Assembly (NCBI RefSeq): GCF_035582795.1 | Contig: NC_134366.1 | Location: 36,109,926 to 36,173,925 of the forward strand | DNA length: 64,000 nt | Source of the DNA: Mycteria americana | Lineage: Eukaryota > Chordata > Aves > Ciconiiformes > Ciconiidae | Direction: 5' to 3' | In this document: in pieces, positions 1 to 12,280 of the stretch | Numbering within the stretch: position 1 is the stretch's first letter | Layout: each line of letters starts with the position of its first letter | Made by a program: the position numbers and the translations under genes | The notes under the pieces: generated by a model | Databases searched by the model: none | What the model was told of the DNA's origin: nothing | The model's input: the letters and a program-made list of their open reading frames with translations, nothing else

Positions 1-2048
1 GCCTAGTTTAGCTGGAGGACAAGATTTCAGCACAAAAAGCACAATCATTTGTAATTGAGCTGATTGATTTGTACTTGTCAACACGTAAATGGTTCAGAAT
101 ACCTACACAGGTCTTCCTCAACACCACACGCGGCAAAGGGCTTAACTGCTTGAAAGCTTGTCTGTTGGCTTTTTTTTTTCCCCCCCAGCTAAACTCTGGG
201 TATTGCCTACTATTAGAAAAATGACTTCTCCTACAGCTCTGGACCATATGGCTGTGTTAGTATTATTACTGGGATTAAGGACTTTCAGCCACCTGCTGAG
301 CCATCAGCACCCGTTCCCTGCCTGTCCCCTGCCCTGGCTCCACCGCTGCAGGCTGCTCTGGGAGCGGAGCGTCAGCCTGGGAGAGGAGGGCTTTCTCTAC
401 CCAGCCTCAGAGCTGTGAACAAGATGAGCTGGCTATGCCACTAATTATTGATTCAGGATGGGCCAAGCTTCTTGGGAAGCTGAGAAACCTCCTCTCTGCA
501 TATGAGATGAGGCTGACACCAAAGAAGGCTAAAAACTTTGGCCTTGTTAGTGAAGATGCCATTCCTCTCTCGCTCCATTAGTGCCACTATTCCTGAATTT
601 TAGGCTAACCACAAAAATTTGAATTTTTGCAAAGCCTCTTTTCTTGTATTGGAACATACAATGTCACCAACACACCTTGAAATCTCCTGGAAATGTGAAC
701 TTCTGGCAAGGAGAAAAAAAAAAAAAATCAAGCCACGTGACAATTTTATTGTTATTTTTATAAAATTCTAGATTGCTATAGTTTGCAGGTGAAGAGTATT
801 CCAGTTCGCACATGCAAATCAGGCTATCGATAGGAGCTGTTATTAAATAGATTGTACACAACACAGCCTGAATACAGTCCAGTCAGCATTAAAGAAAAAA
901 ATCGCTAATGAGGTGAAACAGAAGTACCTCAGCCTGGCAACACGGAGAGCCACAACTAATGAAGCACCAACGTTGCATCTTGGGTGATCAATCTCTATAA
1001 CTTTTCAAACTCTTTGTTCTACATTTAAATATTTTAATATTAATTTATTCTAATGTCATCTCAAGTGAATAATGAATGATAGCAGAATTGTGGTTTAAAA
1101 AACCTCCAACAACAAAGAAATACCAGACTCTTCTAGATCAGCCTGCCCTGGTTATTAAAACACAGAATACCAGTTTTAAGCAGAAAACCTCTCTATAATG
1201 GACTCCCCAAAGGCTATTCAGCCAACTACAAGAATTTTATGTTTACCTTGAAAGCAGTCATTAGTATAGGTTAATGATGTCTAAAAACATCCCTAAAACC
1301 TGTGGTTATGGGCTAAATAACTCCTATAGACTAGAATGAATTCAGTAGGAAATGCTGTAATAAGAACAAGAGCGTAATAAGTAACAATTAACATACAGGC
1401 AAAATGCACCAAAAGTACAAACAGGGTAGGATATTCCTGAAGGCCCCTGCATCATTTTTTTCCTGACTGCAGCAATTCTTCCTACCCCTCCAAAATAGAA
1501 TAATGGATGTTTCTTAGCATTTCTACATAACTCACTTCCAAAGCAAAAACAACCAACAAATCCTGAACTGCTATTTTGGATTTTCTGAGGCAGTCGGAAA
1601 ATGTCAGCCAGTTCTTATGTTTGTCCTCCAAATGGTGTTTCCACTTAAATTAGTTTATCAAAGCATAGGGGAAAAAATTAGTATTTTCTTTTTTCAGCCC
1701 TTCTCAGATACCCTCAATCCTGTAAAAAACAATACCAGATTAAAGTGATTCCCCCTTTGCATAAGAGGTCAAAAAGAAATTTAGAAAATAAAGCTAAACA
1801 ATTCTTTTCATGGCCTATTTCAATTACTACCTTGCTGAAGTTTAATTATACTGTTATAATTGGGTAGAGGGCTGGCCATCATATACTTTTAGATACTAAA
1901 ATGACTTGGCATAGCGTATGCAACACTTTTAATACAGGGTTAGCTTGCCCGTGACCATCAGAAGCGTGCCGTCACAGGTTCACAAGCTGACGTAAGCTGG
2001 CACGGCCATGAAGAGAGAGTCAGACTCTCCTGCTCCCGGATGCCGCCA
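1..2048. other. Intergenic, nothing recognised
   Basis: AT-rich sequence with short chance ORFs and small homopolymer runs (A13 near 715, T/C run near 172). I see no repeat family or gene. Confidence 0.6.
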
Positions 2049-3600
2049 TCACCTCTCTGCTGCCGGCGCTACCATCCGCAGCGGACGAGGCTGAAAAACT
2101 GATCCAGCTGAAAATGAACTAAGACAATTGGTCCCATAACCAGTACATTCCCCCGTCCAGCACAATGCCATCTGAATCTGGCTTTTTGCTTTTGGAGCAT
2201 CTTGTCCCTTTTCGCTCATCGAAGAGGGCAGTGTCTCCGTTTCCACCGTAGGCTCCAATTCTGCGTTGTTCTCCATGCCGCTCTCGTCTCTCCTTCCTCT
2301 CAAGGATGTTGTCGAGATTAAGAACCATTTTTGTATCTGCCTGAAACCTTCTCTCTTGATTATTTCTTAACTCTATCCACCAGTCTAAGAAAGATATTAA
2401 CTCTCGCTCCAAAGCCTGCATCTTTTTTTCTCCGTGGTATAGAAGAAAGTTGTTTTAGACAACGTATACATACTGTAGAGGAGATTTTAGCCCACAGTGC
2501 ATTACCACCACAGACAACACTTAAGGTACCATCATTCCATAAAGGCCTGATGAAATCCCATTGCTATTGCTGAACAACTCCGGACAGGGAAGCCTGCTTG
2601 CTTTTGGCATCATGAAGGAGTGACTGACACATGAAAGTCTGCAGGATCTATGAACAGGCCATGAGCTACTTCTCGAAAAGAGTAGCTTAGTGAGGACATT
2701 TCAGCTCTGGAGAATCTGGGCGTATTCAAAACCCCACAACCCAGCACATGTAGTTCCAGTTCAGACAATGGTCCTGTTGTATGTTATTAATGTTACATTC
2801 AGCCATCTTGATTTCTTCCCTGAAAATGGAGGATCTTATTTTAAAAAGAAAATTAAAATAAACAGTGTCATTAATATAGGCGATGTCTCCAATCTTCACA
2901 GCAGTATTTCCTTGATCTTAATTCAGCACTTTGTGGGTTACAATTATTTTTCTCTGTCTTCCCAACATCAAGTAACGAGAAACAATTTTAGGGAGGCAGA
3001 GGGAGTGAGAGGAGGTAAGATACTGTCTTTAGGAATAAAAAGAGATGTTCAGAGAATGGAAATAAGTCTGAATTTGGTTGTCCCACCAGGTAGCAAGCTC
3101 CACAGGCTGGGTACGAGAAGTCAGGGAACCTGTGCTTAAGTGTTTTCTTAAGTGTCAGTTCAGTGCATGAAGTTCCCATGAATATCTTTTTTAATTGATG
3201 AGTTCACATCATCCTGGCATCAGTATTTCCGGTCCTGTGGCCAGACTGTTGTCACTGAGTCTACCGATCTCATCCATGAATCTGTGACAGCTCCTTCCAA
3301 TGAACGTTGCATTTGGTGGAAAGGATGCAATGTGGTCCAGGAAATCATCTTCGTTTATGAACTGCTGCCTCACTAAGGGAAGAGTTGTTTCTGGTTTTCC
3401 CTCCAGCATGCTTGCACAACTACAGTGTTAAACAAATCACACATTTTGGATAAGGCCATGGGAACTGCTGGATTGCCTTGTGGCTATCGCTGCTGACTGT
3501 AACGTAAGATTGCCAGGTTTCGACACTGGTTTGCAACTGCTCAGGTTCTTTAACAACAAAATAATAAAGACAGGTTTCAAAGACGAGTCATTCAGCCAAA
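2049..3600 (-). other. Unexplained minus-strand open segments (possible exon or pseudogene remains)
   Basis: Several minus-strand stretches have protein-like composition. One (2119-2421) reads WWIELRNNQERRFQAD and is open for 100 codons. Another overlapping frame (2049-2303) is acidic with TVETETLPSSMSEK. A third (3209-3409) includes RQQFINEDDFLDHI, with further open sequence upstream to about 3540. I do not recognise the family, the pieces are in different frames, and between about 2425 and 3200 the strand has many stops. They may be decayed pseudogene pieces, exons of an unknown gene, or chance. Confidence 0.2.
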
Positions 3601-6600
3601 GCATCATCAATGCATTAGCGTTCTGAAAGGTGAAGAGAGGTAATCAAGGAAATTGAACCAAGAGACAAAGGGCTGCAGTCTGGCGCTCTCTTTCCTGCGT
3701 GCAGCTGAAGCAGCAACACCCCTAAGAAATCAGTATTCAGTAGTGCAACCAGAACTACCCATCACAACAGAATATCATAAATATCCAATGCATAAATGGC
3801 TGAGGCCTTACTACTGCAACTCTGCTTCTGCAGGGATCAAAGCACTCTGAAATGGATCAAATGAATAATTAATAACCATTGCCTATACCCCACCAGCATG
3901 AAATTGCTAATTTAATCCTAATCAAAGTTAAGTCTCGGTTTTCCAAGACCAGACTTTTTATAAACTTTACTGAAAAATCCCAATGTTCTAAAGACGTTTT
4001 TCCAATGCTATTTACAGTTTGGTTTCCATGACATCCTGAAAGAGTTTGTTCTCTTTATTGGTTGCCTCACAGAGGTGAATTACACAGCAGTAGCAATCTG
4101 CAGGATGCGTGACCATAAACACAGCAGTCAGTCAGAAATGCAATAGCTGCCAAGCAACTTGACCTAGCAGTATCCACATCTTAAGACTGGAAGTACAGTA
4201 TGTCGGCAGAAGCTATAGGAGGACATATATGAGACTAGAAAGCAAGACAGTGATGTATAGTTCAGACACAGATTCCCTTCACAACTTATGTTAGTTTTCA
4301 TCTCTTCAGACACAATCTTTCCTGTTCCTTTATGTGCACTCCCTCTGTAGAGGCAGAGTTAACAAGGATCCTTCACAGTTTGACCCTTTTCACCTCCCTG
4401 GCACTCCCCCAGGGTCGCTGGCTTTAGCACTCTCCACCACCAGCCAAACAAGGCTAGATGCAACTCTCCAGAACCTGTCAGAGAAACATCAAAAACTCAG
4501 CCAGCAGAAATCAAACAAGCCGTGAACCAGAAGGTTATTCCAGAGGAATTCTCTATGGGGGTGCCTGGATTATCTTAATAGCTTTGTTGGCTTAAACACA
4601 GTTCACAGAGTTTGGCAGTTCTGAGTTCTGCCTCCCCAGAGGAAGCCCATTGGGACCTTGTTCTCATATTTTCATTGCTTTTTTACTTTGATCCAAGGAC
4701 AGAGGCATCTAGCCAATAGGAAATACGAGGTTCACAGAGCTAGTAGAGTCTAAGTTTTCTGAACATGGTCCTTGGAGTTTCTGTCCTGGGAATATGGCAA
4801 CTTCCCATCATATCACAGTGACCATCAGTAAGATGCTGACCTAAATCTTAATCTACTCTTAACATTACTAACATCTCAACATCACAATGAGTTCTAGCAC
4901 TAATCACACATCCTTGGAGCTTCTGACCTTTGAGAATTAAATTATTTGAAAGAACATGAAAAACATGGAGAAAGCAGAAATAGCTGCTTTCCCAACTGAA
5001 ACAATCTCCAAGTAATTTATTATGTGGGGGGCAGCTCAAAATTATGTAAGAAAAAAAGGTAAAAAAATTGAACACTTTCCTGAAATAGCCCAACATACAA
5101 CCTTAAGAACATTTACAGGAAGCAAATTATGTCAATGACAAACACTGGGAGTGAACATGCTAGCAGGATCTGACCAAGGACCTCTCCCCTCCCACAAAGC
5201 ACTGAAGAAGCTTTTCTGAGGGCTGCAACCTTCCACCTGCATTTTCGCCAGAAATTTGAGAGCCCAGCAGGGGACTGCAGGTGGGAAACTGCACTGACTG
5301 GGAGCAGAGGACTTAGGACAACAATAACAGTGCTGTTTTAATGACTTGGCCAACGCTACTGAAAAGGAGAACAACTGCCTGTATTTGTTTGTATTCCACT
5401 GAAGGCACACAGCACATTATGTGGCACATTAGACTTAAAAGCTCCCAGTGTACACAATGAATTATGCAGCAGTGTTTATTGAACAATTTTACTAATAAGC
5501 CATCTTAGATTTAAATAATAATAATTTTGCATGTAAGGTATACAGTAAAAATGATTCATGCCTTCTAAGTGCCTGGAGCAAAGCATATCTTCCTTAGCAG
5601 GAGGCTTACTGGGAGGTGACACCTGAGGGTTTACCAGCTGTGCAGAAGAATGGGGACAGAGGAACAACATGCCTCTAGTTCCTCCTGCCATTTCAGCCAT
5701 CCTAAAGCCAACCTTGTGGTGGGAGCTCAGGACTGTAAATATTACAAGTGTGAGGCTTTACCACCGAGAGTAACCAGTGGCCTTAGCTGGCAGCTGCAGA
5801 TCGTTCTCTTATGTACATCTAGTGCTAAGTGTAGCCAGAGGTAAGCAGCAGCTGACGAAAAACAAGTAGGAACTGCGAGATGGTGAAGTGACAACACATT
5901 GATTTTTGGGATTTTGGTCCCATTACATGGGGATCACCCAAATATTCCAAGAAGCCCATCAGGAAGGAAAACCAGAATTTTGCAGCACTGCTGGATGTGC
6001 TTTAGGGTCTTAATGACTTATGTATTAGTATAATATGTAACATTATAATTTGCTGCAATTATATAATTACAGCAATATTACAAAATATTATAATGCATAA
6101 AATTGGTATCATAATGTTGCATAATTATGATCTGCAATATAATACATGAACTGATTTGTATACTATGTAACATTACATTAAAATGTTACATTCTGGCATT
6201 TCCTATGCTCCAATTGCAAATTGCCAGTTAAAGCATTCCCTTAAATTCCCTATCCACAGCTCACTTCAGCTTTCCAGCTTACCTTAATTTCTTCTCTGTC
6301 TTCATCACATAGTTTCTGCCTAATCTGGCTTGCGCTTCACCACAATGTTTTTGCCTTGGCACATGTGGTATTCAAATCTGGTCCTGGTGGATTATAAACC
6401 ATTTCAAATTAATGCAGAATTGTTAGAGAACATAATCACAAAACTACATAAAAATAAAGCTTCTCCACCAGTTCGGGTCTGGCTTTGTCTTTTCTGCTAA
6501 CTAGAAAATAATAATCTTTTGGAACCATTAGTGGAGCGTAGAAACATCCTTTAGTTTGAATAATATACTGTAAATTAGCATATCTGCATACTGATTGTTG

Positions 6601-8489
6601 AGCATATCTGGAACCAATGGATCAGCTACAGTCTAATAGTTGCCTTATAGCTCTATTAGTCATGATAGCGATCGAGCTTTGCCCTGGATCACCCAAGGAC
6701 CTGCAGCCTCCTTTCCAGCTCTGCCGTCCGCTTTGCACACTCCTAACCAATCGCCCAGAGGTAACAATCGCTTCTTTTTTTTTTCCTATATTAATTTAGC
6801 AATAATGTCTAATAATTGGGTAGTTGTTTTGTACTGTGCCAATTTAAATTCAAACACATCATCTGTATTACCGTCACCTACGGACTGTGTTTCAGTTTTA
6901 GCTAACTTTAAAAATATGGTCATTTCATGTTTCCCCTTGAGTCTGCAGAGAATTATCTATGTAAATAAGGGAGCAAATCCCAGAGCTAGCCAGAAGTTTT
7001 GTTAAAACTTTTTTCATGGGTAGTTGAAAGGTTTTAACTTTTTACCAGAAATTTCTACTATTTCTAGGAAATTATTATTTTTTCCTCAAAAAAAAAAAAA
7101 AAATCAAGCAACATTTCAAAGTACAATTTAAAAAACTGAACTTTTTAATAAAAAGCAAAGTTTTGACTACAAGAAATGAGAAATTGGGATTTCCTGCAAT
7201 ACCAAGTTGGATTTGTAGCTTGGGAGGCTGAATCTCCCCTCTGAATTAGAAATTGCCACCAGATGACACTTGTCATCGAGCACTGCCAACACAGGACTCC
7301 AGGGGTGGCTGAGCCAAACAACTAGACAAGGGTGATGCCATCCAGCCACAAAAAGAACAAGCCAGATGCATTTCCAACAGCATCTTCAATGTTTCTGAAG
7401 TTTTCCATTTTAGTTTTAACACAGAAGTAGATTTTATATAGAACTTTTTAGTACTCTACTATATGAATGGTTTTTTCTTTCCCCCTCACAAGCTCCAGTA
7501 ACTTCTCCTAGCTGAAGGTAGAGCAGGGAGCTCAGCAGCTCAGAGCGCTCAGCAGAATAAAGCACCGACTCTGATCATGAATGATTCAGCATTTGACCAA
7601 AAGGTGTAGCCGAAAAGACTAACTTTGAACTTATCTCTGCTTAATTTAATTTGCATTCAATGCCTTTCAATTGGTCTCTGTTAATACAGCCTACTTGGCA
7701 TTTTTGTCAAGTAAATCTTCCTAGTTTTTTTCCGCTCCTCCATCACTTATATCCCATTCATTGGAAGAGAAATGGACAAAAAATGGTTTTGAATTTATGC
7801 AGAAGGTTTCTTTCAATCCCCTTTAACTCCTCTTCCCTCTGTTAGTGTAACATTTTATGAATTTTGGCCTAGATTTTGTGACAGGCTCATGTCTTTCAAG
7901 GGAAAGATTTCCAAAGCCTGTTTCCATTTCAGTATGGACCAGAGGGCTGCCTTGCTCACTGTTCGCTCCGGGAAGCTGCACTCACGCCATACTAATCGCC
8001 TTGGGTAACCTGTTCTGATGAGATGGGTGATTCGGGTTTCTGACCTTAAATACTTTAAAGAGGCCAAATTATTGTACACCACTGAACGGTCATCCTGTGA
8101 AAAACCAAACCCTGAGGATATGTTTGGCTGAGTAACTCAGTTCATCAGACAGTCGTGAAAATTTTGGTCATTGTGGGCTGGTGTTTTAAATAGTGACTAC
8201 TGCTTAAATAATACTGTTTAAAGTATTATTTATAACTATTAAATATTTAGATTCCTATCTCCTTACCATAACCTCACTACCTGCTTTCTTGTAACCTAAA
8301 TGTTTATTATCCTTGTTTACCTTTAGCAATAGGTGGCGTGCGCCGGGTTTGCTTAGACCAAGCTTCGTCTTCTCTTTGAATCCCTTCGGCTGCCGGAGAG
8401 ATAAACCACTAGCTCACAAGGCGTTCTTGTCTCTGGAAGGCAGGGGAGGCTCCCACGGTGACTTTTCCCACGGAGAGCCCTATACGTTG
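3601..8489. other. Intergenic, nothing coding recognised
   Basis: Apart from the AT-rich palindromic tract near 6.05 kb and an A15-16 run near 7090, I see only short unrelated ORFs. Confidence 0.6.
6008..6195. repeat. AT-rich tract with a 26-bp palindrome
   Basis: A/T-rich sequence with several ATAATA/TATTAT inverted words. Positions 6050-6075 form a near-perfect inverted repeat (arms TTGCTG and CAGCAA around an AATTATATAATT core, one mismatched pair). Confidence 0.75.
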
Positions 8490-8765
8490 CCATAGGGAGA
8501 GCTGGATGCAGAGGCCCCGGCCCCGGCTCCGGCGGCACGGCCGGGACGGCGGCGGGCGGCTGGCTCCACCTAGTGCCCGCTGCTCCCCCGCCTCACCGGC
8601 CCGGGCAGCGCCGGGCGGAGCGGGGCCGGGGCCGGGGCGGCGGGAAGGCGGCAGGGAGCGGGGCCGGGGCTTGCCCCGGGCGGGGGAGCCCGGTGGAAGC
8701 GGCAGGTGGTGAAACACCTTTGGCCCGGCCGCCGCTTGCCCTCGGGCCGGTTCCAGCGTGGAGAG
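8490..8765. promoter_or_regulatory. Orphan CpG island
   Basis: A block of roughly 270 bases is strongly GC-rich with about three dozen CpGs, set in AT-rich surroundings. It includes a G-run cluster at 8622-8644 able to form a G-quadruplex. No recognisable coding exon lies in it. A minus-strand donor-like GGTAAGG (plus-strand CCTTACC) is near 8267-8273. It could be the promoter of an unannotated transcript or an alternative promoter of the neighbouring RAPGEF5, which is minus-strand in other vertebrates. Gene assignment is speculation. Confidence 0.6.
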
Positions 8766-9041
8766 TACAGGGGAGCACAAAGATGCAGCTTCACAGAGAA
8801 ATGCTCTGTAATTCAAAAAAGAAAATTGAAACTTAAAATGAGAACTAAACTGGATTTTTTAAGGGTCAGGATTTTTAAATGAAAAAAAAAAAATACTATT
8901 TCTAGATTGAGGCGTAAGAAACATACTTCAAAAAACAAACTCCCAAACAAATAATCGAAAGACTGCTCCTCTGACAAATCGGGGGGGGGCTTTGGCCATG
9001 GTACCACCGAGCTTCAGGGCTGGGAAAAGACAGAAAAAGCC

Positions 9042-9188
9042 TCACCATCCCTGGAGGTATTTAAAAGCCGTTTGGATGGGGTGCTTAGGGGCAGGGTGTA
9101 GTGGTGGTCTTGGTAGTGTTAGGTTTATGGTTGGACTCGATGAGCTTAAAGGTCTTTTCCAACCTATACGATTCTGTGATTTTGTATG
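9042..9188 (+). mobile_element. CR1 LINE, 3' terminal fragment
   Basis: The fragment starts within the 3' end of CR1 at a segment reading TCACCATCCCTGGAGGTATT, then the typical 3'UTR with 'ttggactcgatgagcttaaagg', and ends in ATTCTGTG-like tail units. It is severely 5'-truncated, as most avian CR1 copies are. Confidence 0.9.
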
Positions 9189-9189
9189 G

Positions 9190-11084
9190 TGGGGCTGGAA
9201 AGCAGCTGCCATGGAGAGTCGCTGCTGACAGTAAGTGGAAGTGCTGGCTGCATTGGCCATCTGCTCGGGGGCTGATAGATGGATCCTCTTACCTGGATGG
9301 CTGGGCTTAAAAGAGAGCCTATGGCCCCATGAGGAGGGGGGCTGGAAGGGTCCTGTGTCAGAAGGCCTGTGAAAGATGTAATGTAAAACCTGCTCTCCTC
9401 CATCTCCCTAAGGACGCCTTACTGACTGCCATTTTGGGGAAGCTCTGCAGTTCAGCTTTGGGAATCTTTTCCTGCCATAATTACACACAGCTATATTATT
9501 AGCCCCTCCATTAAGTACATATTAGCTTTTTAAAAAAAAAAAAGCTCTGAGGGGATTTAATAGATTATTAGAAGGTTTCTTCATCCTTTATTTTTTCTTT
9601 AATTAGCTGTTATTCACACAAATTGGGCTAATACCAAATGAAAAAAATATTTTCATGGAATTCACCACAGGCAAACTAAAACATCTTTTCGACATTATTT
9701 CTGTGAAATTAGGGCTATTTTGTCCCTATTCCTGGTTGCTTTATCATCTGTGCACAAATTTGGCCTGCTACAACTTCTTAGTATTCCCCTAAGGGACACC
9801 AGAGGCATCGTCCAGCAAACCCTGATAACACGGTTGTGTGGACGTGAGATACACTAGTCTGCACCATGCCCATAAGCTGGTATAAAGCAAACGTGTAAAT
9901 TCAGTCATTTCCCCAGTCCCCTCCTCTGAAAGCAGCCGAGCACAGTGGCTGCTGGCACTCCCATACCACAAAAGGGTTTGTGTTTTCTGTAACCAGTAGT
10001 TTTCTCTGATGTCAAAATGCTTCTTGTTGAAAAGATGTGGTGGTATATATATCACTGTACAATATGCGTTTTTTTCCCTTAAAACAAAGACTGGGTCAGG
10101 GTCAGTGTGTTCAGAACTAGGGGGTCTCCACTGCAACAGGAGACAGGCAGAAAATCAATGTCACCTCATATCTTTCTACCAATTAAGGCTCCTCCCATAA
10201 AGGTTCATATAAAATCTTGGTTATGAGTTAGGATTTGTATAAAGCTACTAAGGATCAGCAAGCCAGCTGCTTCATCAGTTAGCAGAATTTAACAAGCTTT
10301 TGAGAACGCTCTTGTTAACACTACACTGCCGCAGTCCACAGGCAGGGCCAGCAAAGAGCGAGCTGCTGCTGCTATAACACCCAAGGGTGAGCTACAGCAG
10401 CTGTACCAAGTAGCAGGTCTGTACCTGGGAGAAGAGGGTTTGAAGCCCTTGCTCCACAGTAAGCACTGTACAGCCCCAGTGCGGACTTGGGATGCAGAGG
10501 AGCCACTACCCAGCTGCATCCCGAGTATCCCAGCTTGCCACCACCACCACGTGTGGAGGCAGGCTGCAGGGACCCATGCAACTCTGCTCAAGCTCCTGCC
10601 ACCCTCAGCTGTCCTCTGGAGAGCTATCGTGGCCTGCAACGGCATGGCAGGAACTGGCACTATGGCTAGCAGCCATTTGGTTTTGTGTTAAAGGATGAGT
10701 GGACTGAACCTACTGAAAACCTACAATATTCCCTGTACATAAGAACATACATTGCAGCTCTGCTTGCAGATCAGAAGATACAGCACTGGGCAAGACTAGC
10801 ATTTTAACCATAGGATTCCCACTGAAAATACGTACTATGATTTTGCATTCATATTTCTGTCCACCACTAGTTCCTTTACCACCTCATGATATCTTTTACA
10901 GTGAACTGATGTCTCAAATGTCCCGGTTCCTGCTTCACAAGGGACTTTTACTTTATAGGAAAGCCTGGAAACAAATTTGGCTTGCACTGAAATGACTCAA
11001 AAGCTCCCAGTTAAACTTGATAAGAGTTGAGGAGAGTTCTGAACCATTCTGATATGCAGGAACCAAATGTGGGAGAAAGGGCCC
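9190..11084. other. Intergenic, nothing recognised
   Basis: The ORFs here (for example 9789-10136 minus and 10289-10660 minus) show no family motif. An A-run lies near 9530. Confidence 0.6.
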
Positions 11085-12280
11085 ATGGAAGAGTCAGACA
11101 GCTCCCGGCTGAGCTGAAACACAAAAGGAAAGCACACAGAAGGTAGAAGCAGTCACAGGCTACCCAGGAGGAATATAGAAACTTTGCTTAAATTTGCAGG
11201 AGTGAAGCTAGGAAGGTCAAAGCTCAGCTAGGTTGGAACATGTAGAGGTCATGTTGGTCAGCAAGAAGGACTTTTGTAAGCACAACTAGCAGCAAAATGA
11301 AATCTAAGGAAGACACAGCCCTGCTATGTAGGGGGGCAGGGAACCTAGCGACAAAAGACACGGAGTAGGCTGAAGTACTCAATGCTTTTTTTCTGGCCTT
11401 AGGTTTCAACAGGAAGCTCTGCCATCTGGTCTCCCATTTCCCTGATCCTACTAGCCTAGTCTGTGGGAGCATGTCAGGAGGCAGCAAGGGGAGGGCTGCC
11501 CACCAGGCAGGATGAGCCAAGGGTAAAGACAGCACAGGCAGGGATCTTGCCATTGGGGCATGGTCCCACAGCCCCTGAACAGGAGCAGTGACAGCAACAG
11601 ATCCCATCAACCATCCAGTAATCATCAGGCAAAGGCAAGGTAACAAGTCAGATCCAAATAATGACTCACAACCACCAGGAAACAGGACTGGAAACAGGTC
11701 CTACAGCTGCCACATAGCTCAGGAAGGGACTCATAGTCTGAGTCTGAGCTTAAGAGAGCCCCTGGTCCCACGGTCAGTGGGTGTGTGGGTGGAGGTCCCA
11801 GGTGAGAGTGGTCAAGGCAGTTACAGCCTATTAGTGTACTCAGGGCCCCAGCAGAGTGAAGAGTTGCTCACAGTTGAGGATGACACAGTTAAGGAGTACT
11901 GGAGCCAATTGGGTAGACAACAAGCCCACAGGGCCAGATAGGATGCACCTGAAAGTGCTGAGGTAGGTAGTGTGTGGCCCCTCTCTATCATCTTTGAAAG
12001 GTTATCGTGACTGGGGGAGATGCCTGATGTTTGGAAAAAGCACATCACAGCTATCTTCAAGAAGGGTAACACAGGGAAATGCAGGCCAATCAGCTTTGTC
12101 TTAGGTCCAGGGAAGGTTATGGAGCAAATCCTCCTGGAAATCATTTCCAGCCACATGAAGGTCACAAAGATGATTGGGAGAAGTCAGCATAGATTGTTCA
12201 AAGGCAAATCATGGCTGACTAACCTGACCTCCTCTGATGAGATGCCTGGTTCTGGGGATAAGGGAAGGGCAAGATCCCAA
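11085..12280 (+). mobile_element. Old degraded CR1 LINE (linker and N-terminal RT region)
   Basis: Broken frames follow the order of CR1 ORF2. A linker-like segment near 11130-11330 is followed by a GKAEVLNAFF-like part near 11360-11400. Next comes DKPTGPDRMHLKVLR near 11917-11962, matching the RT region K-x-PGPDGIHP-type motif. After it come WKKHITAIFKKGNTGKCRPISF and GKVMEQILLE near 12032-12140, and then a degraded SQHRLFKGKSWLTNL near 12184-12226. Many substitutions, indels and stops show age. Outer edges are approximate, and the C-terminal RT and 3' tail are missing. Confidence 0.85.

Noticed and set aside
8409-8816. 135-codon minus ORF in the CpG island, considered as a RAPGEF5 first exon
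   Set aside because: It is Pro/Arg/Ala low-complexity and has none of the acidic N-terminal sequence expected of RAPGEF5. The openness follows from GC content.
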